A stretch of 64,000 nt of DNA, taken from the NCBI GenBank assembly GCA_965221445.1, contig CBDCSF010000013.1, forward strand, positions 1,302,001-1,366,000. Direction: 5' to 3'. Shown piece by piece: positions 34,874 to 45,134 of this stretch; the stretch's first letter is position 1; each line of letters starts with the position of its first letter. The notes beneath the pieces are model-generated. The model made no database searches, had not been told where the DNA came from, and worked only from the letters and a program-made list of their open reading frames with translations. Made by a program: the position numbers and the translations under genes. The DNA is from MPNP01 sp965221445. GTDB lineage: Bacteria > Pseudomonadota > Alphaproteobacteria > Rhodobacterales > Rhodobacteraceae.

Positions 34874-36408
34874 ACCGTCTCCTTGAAGAGTTCAGTAGGA
34901 GTTTGAACGGTACGGGGTCTCTTAGCCCCAAACAGATCCTTTTCGGTTGATCCACCCGAACACCCGCTACCAAAGGTGAAACCACATGAACCCCGAACAT
35001 CATAGGCATCTTCTGTTACCTCTCGATGTGAGGTTGGAATTACAAATCTGTCCTCGTAGTTCGCTATAGCCATAATCTGATACATTTCCTCAATCATCGA
35101 TCCGGAAAGTCCAACTCTTTCAGCTATAGCTTCATCAATAACTCCATCTACTGATTTGGCCCTCATGTAAGCACGCATGGCCAACATACGTTCAAGGGCA
35201 GCGACCACCGGTTCATCTTTTCCAGCAGTCAATAGGTTGGAGAGATAACGGACAGGTATTCGCATGGAACGGACATCAGGCAGTCCATCCTCCCAACCGA
35301 TTTTACCTGCTTCAGCAGCTGACTGCAACGGCGAAAGGGGCGGTATATACCAAACCATGGGTAAAGTTCTGTATTCCGGATGCAGTGGAAAGGCAACTTT
35401 CCAATCCATTGCCATCTTGTAGACCGGCGACCTTACAGCTGCTTCTAACCAGGCATCGGGAACTCCATCCTTTCGAGCCTGAGAAATGACTTCAGGATCT
35501 TCAGGATCTAGAAAAACCTTGAGCTGTTCTTCGTAAAGATCCTGCTCATCTGGCGTTGATGCTGCCTCGGCGATACGATCAGCATCATACAGGATTACTC
35601 CCAGATAACGAATACGTCCTACACAGGTCTCAGAACAGACTGTCGGTTGCCCAGTTTCTATACGAGGGTAACAAAAAACACATTTTTCAGACTTGCCAGA
35701 TGACCAGTTGTAGTAGATTTTCTTATATGGGCACCCGGAAACACACATACGCCATCCCCGGCATGTTTCCTGATCAATCAAAACAATACCGTCATCTTCA
35801 CGTTTATAGATCGCACCCGATGGACAGGCGGCAACACAAGTTGGATTAAGACAATGCTCACACAACCTTGGAAGGTACATCATGAAGGTATTTTCGAATT
35901 CACCGTAAATCTCTTTTTCGACATCCTTGAAATTGTAATCCACAGATCGTTTGGAGAACTCTCCACCAAGGATTTCCTCCCAATTTGGACCCCATTCAAT
36001 TTTTTCCATACGTTCGCCACTGATCAGTGACCGGGGCCTGGCAGTAGGAGTTGCCTGACTTTCTCCTGCTGTTTGAAGGTGACCGTAATCAAAATCGAAT
36101 GGTTCGTAGTAATCGTCTATTTCGGGTAGATCAGGATTGCCAAAAATCTTGGCAAGAATACGCCATTTAGAGCCCATCTTGGGTTCTATACGACCATTGG
36201 CCTTACGGGTCCAGCCCCCGTTCCACTTCTTCTGGTTTTCCCATTCCTTGGGATAACCAACACCAGGTTTGGTCTCAACGTTATTGAACCAGGCATATTC
36301 CACCCCTTCACGGTTGGTCCAGACATTCTTGCAAGTCACCGAGCACGTGTGACAACCTATGCATTTGTCCAGATTGAGAACCATTCCTATTTGTGCACGT
36401 ATTTTCAT
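34870..36408 (-). CDS. narH: respiratory nitrate reductase beta subunit (iron-sulfur) NarH
   Basis: The 512-residue protein carries four iron-sulfur cluster motifs: CIGCHTCSVTCKNVW (16-30), CEHCLNPTCVAACP, CRGWRMCVSGCP with the Trp that makes a 3Fe-4S centre, and CVFCYPRIETGQPTVCSETCVGR. It passes electrons from NarI to NarG. Starts at ATG 36408, overlapping the narG stop (ATGA). Near the C-terminus it has a Gly/Ser/Cys patch (GSCGFTFGSGCSGG) that is not part of the known clusters. Confidence 0.97.
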   Translation of the reverse strand: MKIRAQIGMVLNLDKCIGCHTCSVTCKNVWTNREGVEYAWFNNVETKPGVGYPKEWENQKKWNGGWTRKANGRIEPKMGSKWRILAKIFGNPDLPEIDDYYEPFDFDYGHLQTAGESQATPTARPRSLISGERMEKIEWGPNWEEILGGEFSKRSVDYNFKDVEKEIYGEFENTFMMYLPRLCEHCLNPTCVAACPSGAIYKREDDGIVLIDQETCRGWRMCVSGCPYKKIYYNWSSGKSEKCVFCYPRIETGQPTVCSETCVGRIRYLGVILYDADRIAEAASTPDEQDLYEEQLKVFLDPEDPEVISQARKDGVPDAWLEAAVRSPVYKMAMDWKVAFPLHPEYRTLPMVWYIPPLSPLQSAAEAGKIGWEDGLPDVRSMRIPVRYLSNLLTAGKDEPVVAALERMLAMRAYMRAKSVDGVIDEAIAERVGLSGSMIEEMYQIMAIANYEDRFVIPTSHREVTEDAYDVRGSCGFTFGSGCSGGSTEKDLFGAKRPRTVQTPTELFKETV

Positions 36409-39400
36409 TTTGCTACCTCCGATTGCGCTACAGTTGTGCTGTATGGTTTCTCCATCCAGTCCACCCCATCAAGTTTGTGAACAACAACAAACTCATCACG
36501 GTTTGAACCAACCGTGCCGTAATAATTGAAGCCATAGGATTGTTGAGCATATCCCCCAATCATGTGGGTGGGTTTGGTAATCGCTCGTGTAACCGAGTTA
36601 TGTATTCCACCACGCTGTCCAGTAATATTGGAACCAGGGGTATTCACAATCTTTTCCTGAGCATGATACATGTAGATTGTGCCTTGTTTCATTCTTTGAG
36701 AAACGACCGCACGTGCCGAGATGGCACCATTGGCATTGAATACTTCGACCCAATCGTTATCGACTATGTCTGCTGTTTTTGCATCTATCTCTGAAATCCA
36801 TACCACAGGTCCTCCACGATTTAGTGTCAGCATTAAAAGATTATCAGTGTAAGTGGAATGTATTCCCCACTTTTGGTGTGGAGTAATAAAATTCAACACT
36901 ACTTGTGGCCGTCCATTTGATTTCGCTTCAATTACCGGATTAATGGCCTTGGTATCTATTGGTGGACGGTAGACACAAAAACCCTCCCCAAATGCCCTCA
37001 TCCAGAGATGATCCTGGTAAAGCTGCTGGCGACCAGTCAAGGTTCTCCAGGGTATCAATTCATGAACATTGGTATAGCCAGCATTGTAGCAGACCTTTTC
37101 AGATTCCAGTCCAGACCAGGTTGGGGAAGAAATGATTTTGCGCGGTTGGGCAACAATATCATGGAAGCGAATTTTCTCATCTTCCTTCGGTACAGCCAGG
37201 TGACTGTGATCAATTCCCGTGCGTTGGGATAAGGCCTCCCAAGCCTTGACAGCGACATGTCCATTGGTTTCCGGAGCCAAGGACAGAATTACTTCCGTGG
37301 CATCAATATCCGTCTCTATTCGGGGTCGTCCTTTTGTTGGTCCTTCTGCAGTGACCGTCCCATTTAGGTCACTAAGGAGCTCAATTTCATTCTCCGTGTT
37401 CCAGGAAATCCCCTTACCACCATTCCCAAGCTTGTCCAAAAGTGGTCCAAGGGCAGTAAAACGTTTATAGAGGTTTGGATAGTCACGTTCAACAATAGCC
37501 ACCGAAGGCATGGTTTTGCCAGGCACTGGTTCAATCATACCCTTTTTCCAGTCCTGAACTTCAGTTGGCTGCGCCAACTCCCCTGGTGTGTCATGAAGAA
37601 TGGGAACAAGGACAACGTCCTTTTCGACCCCCAGAACTTCTGGGGCTATTTCTGAGAATTTCTGTGCTATCCCCTTGAAAATTTCCCAGTCACTTCGAGC
37701 CTCCCAGGCAGGGTCTGCTGCACTGGTAAGTGGATGGATAAACGGATGCATATCGGAGGTATTAAGATCATTTTTCTCATACCAGGTCGCTGTTGGAAGA
37801 ACAATATCAGAATAGACGCAGGTTGTAGACATCCTGAAGTCAATCGTAACCAGCAGATCAAGTTTACCCTGTGGAGCTTCACTATGCCAGACAACCTCAG
37901 TCGCGCGCTGGCACCCTTCGGCACCCAAATCCTCCCTTAATACACCATGACTGGTCCCCAACAAATGCTTAAGGAAATACTCATGTCCCTTGCCTGAAGA
38001 ACCTAAAAGGTTTGAACGCCAAACGAACAGGTTCCGGGGCCAATTATTCTCCTTATCTGGATCTTCGCAAGACATCTTGAGATTACCGTCTTTCAGATTT
38101 TCGATAACATAGTCCTTGACCTCTTTTCCTGCTTTTTCAGCTTCGGCAGAAATCTCAAGCGGGTTGGTCTCCAATTGTGGTGCCGACGGTAGCCAACCCA
38201 TCCTCTCAGACCTAATGTTGTAATCTATCGGGGTGCCATCCCACTTGCCATTCGGTGCAGTAGGTGACAAAATTTCTTCAATCTGTAATGTTTCATAGCG
38301 CCATTGGTCGGTATGGGCATAGAAGAACGAGGTTGAGTTCATCTGGCGCGGTGGGCGGTTCCAGTCAAGGGCAAAAGCAAGCGGAAGCCAACCGGTCTGT
38401 GGTCTAAGTTTTTCCTGTCCGACATAATGACTCCACCCTCCACCAGACTGTCCAATACAACCGCACATGATCAAAAGGTTGATTATCCCCCTGTAGTTCA
38501 TATCCATGTGGTACCAGTGATTGATTCCCGCCCCGAGGATAACCATGGAACGACCATGAGTTTTTTCTGCATTGGAAGCAAATTCACGTGCGACGGTAAT
38601 AATATGATCTCGTGGGACCCCGGTTATTTCTTCTGCCCAGGCTGGTGTATAGGGTTGATTATCATCATATGAAGAGGCACAACTATTGTCGTTAAGCCCC
38701 CTGTCAAGCCCGTAATTGGCTACAAAAAGATCGAAAACGGTAGCAACCAGAGTTTCTCCCTCCTCCAAAGCCAACCTCTTGGTTGGTATATTACGCAACA
38801 GAACACTGTCATGATCCGTACCTTTGAAATGGTCATGTTCCCGATTGCCAAAATAGGGGAAGGCCACCGAGGCACCTTCATCATGATCCTCCTCATTAAT
38901 GAAACTCATGACAGGCTTGATATCCTGCCCTTTCCCATCTTTTGATTCAAGATTCCATTTACCTTCCTCACCCCAGCGAAAGCCTATTGATCCCTGTGGG
39001 GTAGTTGCATTGCCGGATTCGCCGTCAATAACGATGGTTTTCCATTCGGGATTGTTTGATTCTCCCAGGTCGTTGCTGAAATCAGAGGCACGTAGTAATC
39101 GATCCGGTAAATAGTGACCATCCTGTTCAACCAATCGCACGAGCATCGGCATATCGGTATATCGGCGACAATAATCTTCAAAATATTCTGCCTTCCGGTC
39201 TACATGAAATTCACGCAGAATTACATGACCCATTGCCATGGCAAGAGCAGCATCGGTACCTTGTCTGGGGTGAAGCCACAGGTCAGAAAATTTAGCTGCT
39301 TCGGAATAGTCGGGAGATACCACTACCGATTTTGTCCCCTTGTAACGAACCTCAGTATAAAAATGTGCGTCCGGAGTACGGGTTTGAGGAACATTCGACC

Positions 39401-40160
39401 CCCAAAGGATTAAAAAACCTGAATTGTACCAATCTGCTGATTCCGGGACGTCAGTCTGTTCTCCCCATGTCATGGGAGATGCTGGAGGAAGGTCACAATA
39501 CCAGTCGTAAAATGACATACAGGTACCACCTAGTAATGAGAGATAGCGTGAACCAGCAGCGTATGACACCATTGACATGGCGGGGATTGGTGAAAAACCG
39601 ATTACACGATCGGGGCCCCATTTCTTGGCCGTATACGCATTTGACGCTGCGATAATCTCATTGACCTCGTCCCAAGAAGCTCTGACGAATCCTCCAAGGC
39701 CACGTAACTTGATATAATTCTTTCGTTTTTCTGGATCGCTCTGAATTTCAGTCCAAGCCTCGACAGGAGACTTTGTTTTTCGTTCCTCACGCCACAATTT
39801 AAGTAGCCTTGATCTGATCAAAGGATATTTCACCCGATTCGCGGAATACATGTACCAGGAGTAACTAGCCCCTCGTGAACAACCTCGGGGTTCATGATTA
39901 GGAAGGTCTGGACGGGTGCGTGGATAATCAGTCTGTTGGGTTTCCCAGGTTACGATACCTCCCTTTACATAGATCTTCCAGGAACAGGATCCCGTACAGT
40001 TTGCACCATGGGTCGAACGAACAATTTTGTCATGTTGCCAACGTTTCCTATAGGATTCTTCCCAGTCCCGGTTTTCATTCGTAGTTACACCGTGCCCGTC
40101 AGCGAAAGTTCCGGTGTTTTTTCGAGCTAAAAAATTGAGGCGATCAAGAATTAATGACAT
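36405..40160 (-). CDS. narG: respiratory nitrate reductase alpha subunit NarG
   Basis: The 1251-residue protein reduces nitrate at a Mo-bis-MGD site on the cytoplasmic side. The FS0 cluster ligands His51, Cys55, Cys59 (HGANCTGSCSW) and Cys94, and the Mo ligand Asp223 in YDWYCDLPPASP, align with the E. coli residues at nearly the same numbers. No twin-Arg signal for export is seen. Start ATG 40160 (MSLILDRLNFLA) is the family N-terminus; the longer frame to 40268 runs into narK. It is followed by narH with a four-base overlap. The subunit appears complete. Confidence 0.97.
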   Translation of the reverse strand: MSLILDRLNFLARKNTGTFADGHGVTTNENRDWEESYRKRWQHDKIVRSTHGANCTGSCSWKIYVKGGIVTWETQQTDYPRTRPDLPNHEPRGCSRGASYSWYMYSANRVKYPLIRSRLLKLWREERKTKSPVEAWTEIQSDPEKRKNYIKLRGLGGFVRASWDEVNEIIAASNAYTAKKWGPDRVIGFSPIPAMSMVSYAAGSRYLSLLGGTCMSFYDWYCDLPPASPMTWGEQTDVPESADWYNSGFLILWGSNVPQTRTPDAHFYTEVRYKGTKSVVVSPDYSEAAKFSDLWLHPRQGTDAALAMAMGHVILREFHVDRKAEYFEDYCRRYTDMPMLVRLVEQDGHYLPDRLLRASDFSNDLGESNNPEWKTIVIDGESGNATTPQGSIGFRWGEEGKWNLESKDGKGQDIKPVMSFINEEDHDEGASVAFPYFGNREHDHFKGTDHDSVLLRNIPTKRLALEEGETLVATVFDLFVANYGLDRGLNDNSCASSYDDNQPYTPAWAEEITGVPRDHIITVAREFASNAEKTHGRSMVILGAGINHWYHMDMNYRGIINLLIMCGCIGQSGGGWSHYVGQEKLRPQTGWLPLAFALDWNRPPRQMNSTSFFYAHTDQWRYETLQIEEILSPTAPNGKWDGTPIDYNIRSERMGWLPSAPQLETNPLEISAEAEKAGKEVKDYVIENLKDGNLKMSCEDPDKENNWPRNLFVWRSNLLGSSGKGHEYFLKHLLGTSHGVLREDLGAEGCQRATEVVWHSEAPQGKLDLLVTIDFRMSTTCVYSDIVLPTATWYEKNDLNTSDMHPFIHPLTSAADPAWEARSDWEIFKGIAQKFSEIAPEVLGVEKDVVLVPILHDTPGELAQPTEVQDWKKGMIEPVPGKTMPSVAIVERDYPNLYKRFTALGPLLDKLGNGGKGISWNTENEIELLSDLNGTVTAEGPTKGRPRIETDIDATEVILSLAPETNGHVAVKAWEALSQRTGIDHSHLAVPKEDEKIRFHDIVAQPRKIISSPTWSGLESEKVCYNAGYTNVHELIPWRTLTGRQQLYQDHLWMRAFGEGFCVYRPPIDTKAINPVIEAKSNGRPQVVLNFITPHQKWGIHSTYTDNLLMLTLNRGGPVVWISEIDAKTADIVDNDWVEVFNANGAISARAVVSQRMKQGTIYMYHAQEKIVNTPGSNITGQRGGIHNSVTRAITKPTHMIGGYAQQSYGFNYYGTVGSNRDEFVVVHKLDGVDWMEKPYSTTVAQSEVAK

Positions 40161-40183
40161 TTCAACTTCACTTTCATTTGGTC

Positions 40184-42898
40184 TTAACAGGGTACTGAAG
40201 CACTCTTTCGGGTGTAAAAGTACCAGGTTACAACTACGCAGATGGCATAGAAAATAAGGAAACCCCACAACGCTGCTTGAGGTCCTCCAGTCAGGCTTAT
40301 TGAGGTTCCATAGGACTTGGGAATAAAGAAGGCTCCATATGCGGCGATGGCGGAAGTAAAGGCTATAATGGCCGCACTCTCCCTTTCTGATTGTTTTAGT
40401 TTTGCTGGAGCATCAAGATCAGGCATCAACCGTCCAACTTCCTGTCGCATGATGGTTGGAATCATCTGGAAAGTTGAAGCGTTGCCTACACCCGTAAGGA
40501 AGAAAAGTACCATGAAACAGGCAAAGAAACCCCAGAAGGCCCCTGATTGTTCCTTGATGGAAAGGAAATAAAGAACACCCGCAACTGCTGCTATCATTCC
40601 AATGAAGGTCCAGAAAGTAACGCGCCCACCCCCATAGCGGTCCGAAATCCATCCGGTACCCGCTCTGCTGAGTGCGCCGATTAACGGTCCAAGAAAGGCA
40701 AAGGAAAGTGCATCAACCGCTGGAAACTGAGTTTTCATAAGCAAGGGGAAACCAGCAGAATACCCAATGAAGGATCCAAAGGTTCCCGTGTACAACCAGC
40801 ACATCACCCAATTGTGGAATCGCGAGAAAATAACGGCCTGATCAGCGAAAGAAGCTCTTGCCGTCATTAAGTCGTTCATACCAAACCAGGCAAGTGCGGT
40901 CGAAACCAACAGAAAGGGAATCCACACAAAACCCGCATTTTGGAGCCACAGCATTGATCCATCGTTGGTTACTTGCCCTTCTCCCGCGAACACAACAAAT
41001 GCACCAGTGGAAATCACGATCGGTACAAGGAATTGCATAACTGAAACACCAAGGTTGCCCAAGCCTGCATTCATGGCAAGGGCATGGCCCTTTTCCCTTT
41101 TCGGATAGAAGTAGGTGATGTTAGCCATTGAGGAAGCAAAATTACCCCCTCCCAGACCACATAACAGTGCCAGTACGAGGAAGATGAAATAGGGTGTATT
41201 GGGATTTTGTACAGCGTACCCGATACCAAACGCCGGTATGAGAAGTGAAGCCGTGGTCAGTGTTGTCCATAGACGACCACCAAATATCGGAACCATAAAG
41301 GAATAAAATATTCGAAGCGTTGCGCCGGAAACACCTGGAAGAGCTGCCAACCAGAATAATTGATCGGTTGTATATTCAAAACCGATAGATGGCAGTTTTG
41401 CCACCACGACACTCCAAACCATCCATACCGAGAATGCAAGCAAAAGTGCAGGGATGGATATCCAAAGATTACGGGTTGCAATCTTGTGTCCCTGTTCCTG
41501 CCAGAATTTCTCATCTTCCGGTTTCCAATCTTCAATTGGGCCGGGTTGCCACTCCCTCAATACACCAGCAAGTGCACCCTTCTGTTCTGGTCCATGTACG
41601 GACTGCATTTCGGGCAATTCTGGTAGTGAATCGATCTCATCGGAGAGGGCTCTCCTTTCCATTGCACGGATTGAAAAATGCATCCATAGCAAGGCTACCA
41701 GCACGATTCCAAATAACAGGGCAAAACAACTCGTCCAAATTCCAGTAAGATCAAGCAAAACGCCGAACGAAATCGGTAATATAAAACCACCCAAACCACC
41801 TATCATTCCTACCAAACCACCTACTGAACCTATGTGATCGGGATAGTAAACGGGAATATGTTTGTATACGGCTGCCTTACCCAGAGACATGAAAAAACCA
41901 AGTACAAAGATCGCAATTACAAAGGGTACAAGCCCCATGCTCGTAGAAAAGATGATTGGCCCTTCAATACCATGAATAACATAATCTGTCTTGGGATAAG
42001 ACAACATGAAAGTCAGTAACACCGAGACTCCGAAGGTCCAGTACATCACACTTCTTGCACCCCTCTTGTCTGAGAGGTGTCCACCATAAGCACGAAAAAT
42101 GGAAGCAGGTACTGAATAAGCGGCCGCTATCATGCCTGCAGTTTGAATATCAAGCCCATAAACACCTACCAGATAGCGTGGGAGCCAAAGGGCCAAGGCA
42201 ACAAATGCTCCAAAAACAAAGAAATAGTATAAGGCAAAACGCCATACCTGCAATTTGCGCAAAGGATCCAGTTCCATCCAAGCCGAACGGGGTTTTTCCC
42301 CACGTTCTTTTCGTGCTGCAGTAACAGGATCCTCCTTGGTAAAGAAATAGAAAACTACTGCCATTATCAACAGGGCAACAGAGTAAACCTGTGCCGTTGC
42401 CTGCCACCCCACTGCTACCAAAAGGAAAGGGGCGCCAAAGTTGGTTACAGCAGCACCAACATTACCTACTCCAAAGATTCCGAGAGCACTTCCCTGATGT
42501 TCTGCTGAATACCATTTGGAAACATAAGCTATACCTACTGCAAAAGATCCACCAGCGAGGCCCACTCCAAGTGCAGCAACTAAAAACATTGGATAGGTAT
42601 TTACTGTTGACAGGAGCCATGTAGCAATGGCGGAAGCAACCATGACCAGTGTGAATACGAGTCGTCCACCATATTGATCTGTCCAGATACCAAGGAAAAT
42701 CCGGCTAATGGAACCCGTCAGTACCGGGGTAGCAACAAGGAGACCGAACTGAGTATCAGAAAGCCCAAGTTCCTGTTTGATTCTGACGCCTATGATTGAG
42801 AAAATTGTCCAAACTGCAAAACAAAATACAAATGCCAAAGTACTCATGCCCAGCATCTGGTTTTGTTTACCTTGTTCTGCGGAAATCATAGCACTCAT
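40184..42898 (-). CDS. narK: NarK1-NarK2 fusion nitrate/nitrite transporter
   Basis: About 904 residues with two complete MFS domains of about 12 helices each, joined near residues 415-480. Each half has nitrate-transporter motifs: GLAGGSFAVGIAYVSKWYSAEHQGSALGI in the first, GLGGGNFASSMANITYFYPKREKGHALAMN in the second. Fused NarK1 (proton symport) and NarK2 (nitrate/nitrite antiport) proteins, as in Paracoccus, feed membrane nitrate reductase. ATG 42898 has GAGG seven bases upstream; the frame is open to 42913. It heads the nar operon, with narG starting about 24 bases after its stop. Confidence 0.94.
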   Translation of the reverse strand: MSAMISAEQGKQNQMLGMSTLAFVFCFAVWTIFSIIGVRIKQELGLSDTQFGLLVATPVLTGSISRIFLGIWTDQYGGRLVFTLVMVASAIATWLLSTVNTYPMFLVAALGVGLAGGSFAVGIAYVSKWYSAEHQGSALGIFGVGNVGAAVTNFGAPFLLVAVGWQATAQVYSVALLIMAVVFYFFTKEDPVTAARKERGEKPRSAWMELDPLRKLQVWRFALYYFFVFGAFVALALWLPRYLVGVYGLDIQTAGMIAAAYSVPASIFRAYGGHLSDKRGARSVMYWTFGVSVLLTFMLSYPKTDYVIHGIEGPIIFSTSMGLVPFVIAIFVLGFFMSLGKAAVYKHIPVYYPDHIGSVGGLVGMIGGLGGFILPISFGVLLDLTGIWTSCFALLFGIVLVALLWMHFSIRAMERRALSDEIDSLPELPEMQSVHGPEQKGALAGVLREWQPGPIEDWKPEDEKFWQEQGHKIATRNLWISIPALLLAFSVWMVWSVVVAKLPSIGFEYTTDQLFWLAALPGVSGATLRIFYSFMVPIFGGRLWTTLTTASLLIPAFGIGYAVQNPNTPYFIFLVLALLCGLGGGNFASSMANITYFYPKREKGHALAMNAGLGNLGVSVMQFLVPIVISTGAFVVFAGEGQVTNDGSMLWLQNAGFVWIPFLLVSTALAWFGMNDLMTARASFADQAVIFSRFHNWVMCWLYTGTFGSFIGYSAGFPLLMKTQFPAVDALSFAFLGPLIGALSRAGTGWISDRYGGGRVTFWTFIGMIAAVAGVLYFLSIKEQSGAFWGFFACFMVLFFLTGVGNASTFQMIPTIMRQEVGRLMPDLDAPAKLKQSERESAAIIAFTSAIAAYGAFFIPKSYGTSISLTGGPQAALWGFLIFYAICVVVTWYFYTRKSASVPC

Positions 42899-43278
42899 CT
42901 CGGACCTCATCAATTACTCGTCCTGGTATTGGCAGAATATTGGTTTACAGGAAACTAACTGCTTCATTTACCAGAGAATTTTATTCCTCAAAAATCAATA
43001 ACAATGACTTATAATTCTTTGGAATCTACATCATACCTTACCCATAAATTTTTTTATTGGCAATGAAAAATTGCTTTTCGCTGTGGATAATTTGGCACCT
43101 AAATCTTTTTCATTTGAGGGATCGAATATTTGAATATGTTAGGGAAAAAGTTGGACGGTCCGACCTTTTCGTCTCACACGTCAAAAAAAATCCGAATTTA
43201 CTGCCCTTTTTACTTTGATCTACTAAAGGATTTCCATATTAATTCGGCAGGTAAAAACTAGGTAATGTGGAATTTTTT
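42899..43278. other. divergent intergenic region, nar operon and LtnD-like gene
   Basis: About 380 A/T-rich bases must hold the nar promoter (minus) and the promoter of the plus-strand dehydrogenase. A TACCCAT heptamer at about 43039 fits the NarL consensus but can arise by chance, and I see no clear FNR dyad. A tight dyad GTTGGACGGTCCGAC lies at about 43151-43165. Nothing here is firm. Confidence 0.35.
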
Positions 43279-44169
43279 ATGACTCGAACTGGAGTTGTTG
43301 GGCTCGGTAACATGGGCTCTGGAATAGCAAGGAATCTATTGAAGAATGGCTTCCAGACAACTGTTTTTGATCTTGATACGCAAAAGATTGATACTCTTTC
43401 AGAAATAGGATGCAAACCGGCTGATAATGTTTCCGTGGTTGGTGAGAATGCCGAAGCCGTTTTTGTTATGGTCATGAATGGGTCGCAAGCAGATTCAGTC
43501 ATATTTGGAACGGATGGACTTGTTGAAACCATGCCTTCTGGTGGGGTTATCATTCTGACAGCAACAATTGAGCCATCAGAGGCAAGAGCCATTGGAAGAA
43601 AATTGGACAATACCCGGATTGATCTAATTGACAGCCCTGTTTCAGGCGGTTTTCCTGGCGCACAAGGCGGTACCTTAACCCTGATGGCTTCAGGTAAGGA
43701 TGCTGTTTTGGACAAATACCAGCCTATTATGGAAGCAATTTCAAAGGTTATCCACAGGGTTGGAAGCAATCCTGGTGATGGGCAAAGTGTAAAGGCCTGT
43801 CTGCAAGCCTTGATAGGTCCAGTTTTCACCGCAACATTTGAAGCAGCTGCACTTGCTGCCAAGGCTGGAATCAAAGGCGAAGTCCTTTATAATGTTTTGT
43901 CCTCCTCACCAGTTGGTTGTGCCATCGTTTGTAATTCCCTGGAAAATATCATTGATCGTAAATTTGAGGGGACAGGTAGCCATATTGATACTATGAACAA
44001 AGATTTGAGCATAAGTATGAACCTGGCCGAGGAGCTTGGTGTTCCAATGCTTTCAGCATCAACTGCTTACGAGCTTTTTAAAGCTGGTAAAGCAAAGTTT
44101 CCAAATGGTGATAATTGGATCATTACTCGCCTGATTGAAGAGATCATCGGATCGGAACTGCATCGTTAG
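43279..44169 (+). CDS. beta-hydroxyacid dehydrogenase (L-threonate dehydrogenase/tartronate semialdehyde reductase type)
   Basis: The protein of 296 residues has a Rossmann N-terminus (TGVVGLGNMGSGIARNLL), the substrate block DSPVSGGFPGAQGGTLTLMASG, and the catalytic Lys in GDGQSVKACLQALIGP. The family includes 3-hydroxyisobutyrate dehydrogenase, tartronate semialdehyde reductase and LtnD. GTG 43267 is an alternative start. It is followed by a TIM-barrel isomerase and opposes a DhaK-DhaL kinase gene, a set that resembles tetronate or tetritol catabolism, so the LtnD-like reading is favoured. Confidence 0.85.
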   Translation: MTRTGVVGLGNMGSGIARNLLKNGFQTTVFDLDTQKIDTLSEIGCKPADNVSVVGENAEAVFVMVMNGSQADSVIFGTDGLVETMPSGGVIILTATIEPSEARAIGRKLDNTRIDLIDSPVSGGFPGAQGGTLTLMASGKDAVLDKYQPIMEAISKVIHRVGSNPGDGQSVKACLQALIGPVFTATFEAAALAAKAGIKGEVLYNVLSSSPVGCAIVCNSLENIIDRKFEGTGSHIDTMNKDLSISMNLAEELGVPMLSASTAYELFKAGKAKFPNGDNWIITRLIEEIIGSELHR

Positions 44170-44181
44170 AGGATTTTAATC

Positions 44182-45045
44182 ATGAAACTAGGGGTGATTT
44201 GTGACGGAATCAGCCGTGACTTGTCAGTAGCGCTTTCGGTTATGGACGAGTGTGAACTTACCTTCGCTGAACTACAATTTGTTGACGACAAGCAAGTTGG
44301 TGATCATACACGAAGAGAAACTACTGCCATCAGAAACTTGCTGAAGGATCATGGTAAACCTGTATCCTGTCTATCCAGACATATATTCAATGACTTGACG
44401 GTTGCCAACAAACCTGGAGACGATCTCCATACCCAACACATGGATTCACTCAAACGTGTCATTGAAATGGCAAAGGAATTGAATTCTCCTCTGGTAAGGA
44501 TCATGACCCCAAAAAAAGAGCAAATCCTTTGGGGAATGAATGGAGCTGAACAATGGAATGTTGCAAAGGGTGCCTGGGATGCTATCCTGCCCCTGATTGC
44601 CCCCGCGGTTGAATTGGCTAGGAAAGAAAAGATTCAATTGGTGGTCGAAACCGGGAACGGAATTATGGTTAACTCGAATTACACTGCCCGACGCTTGATT
44701 GATGAATTGGATGCCAAGGATTGCCTCAAGGTTCTTTGGGACCCAGGGAACAATTGCTGGTGCCACGAACTAGCTTATCCTGATGGTTATGAAATTGTTC
44801 GTGGAGGTTATATCGGCCATATCCACATTAAGGACCTACAAGTTAACACCCCTCAAGCTACTCTTGAAATTAAGAAGATGGGTGAAGGGCAACTAGGAGA
44901 ATTATTTACACCAATTTCTGCTGCCCTGAAAAGAGATGATTATGATGGCGTAGTATCCCTGGAAAGTGTTTATCGACCTGAAAATGGCACTTTCATGGAT
45001 GGCTTTTATCAGTGTGTAGGCCCCTTCAAGTCCCTTTTCGGGTAG
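44182..45045 (+). CDS. sugar phosphate isomerase/epimerase (xylose isomerase-like TIM barrel)
   Basis: The 287-residue AP-endonuclease-2-fold protein has expected metal ligands in VVETGNGIM (Glu), VLWDPGNNCWCHE (Asp, His) and YIGHIHIKDLQ (His), and VSLESVYRPE (Glu) near the end. Members isomerise or epimerise small sugars; OtnI and hydroxypyruvate isomerase are relatives. A good AGAGGAT Shine-Dalgarno precedes ATG 44182, 12 bases after the dehydrogenase. It converges with the kinase gene downstream. Confidence 0.85.
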   Translation: MKLGVICDGISRDLSVALSVMDECELTFAELQFVDDKQVGDHTRRETTAIRNLLKDHGKPVSCLSRHIFNDLTVANKPGDDLHTQHMDSLKRVIEMAKELNSPLVRIMTPKKEQILWGMNGAEQWNVAKGAWDAILPLIAPAVELARKEKIQLVVETGNGIMVNSNYTARRLIDELDAKDCLKVLWDPGNNCWCHELAYPDGYEIVRGGYIGHIHIKDLQVNTPQATLEIKKMGEGQLGELFTPISAALKRDDYDGVVSLESVYRPENGTFMDGFYQCVGPFKSLFG

Positions 45046-45134
45046 GATCAGGAACTGATGATGACTTTAGATTGTTAAACCGAACCTGACAGAACTAACT
45101 TTGTTGACTAACCAAGAAACAGTACAAACGCTAA

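Noticed and set aside
42950..43060. FNR and NarL sites upstream of narK
   Set aside because: Only a single TACCCAT heptamer and half-sites were seen; not enough to call a binding site.
43239..43874. 211-residue minus-strand ORF opposite the LtnD-like gene
   Set aside because: It is the antisense frame of a clear dehydrogenase gene with intact GLGNMG and catalytic Lys; its Ser/Pro-rich composition is typical of antisense translation.
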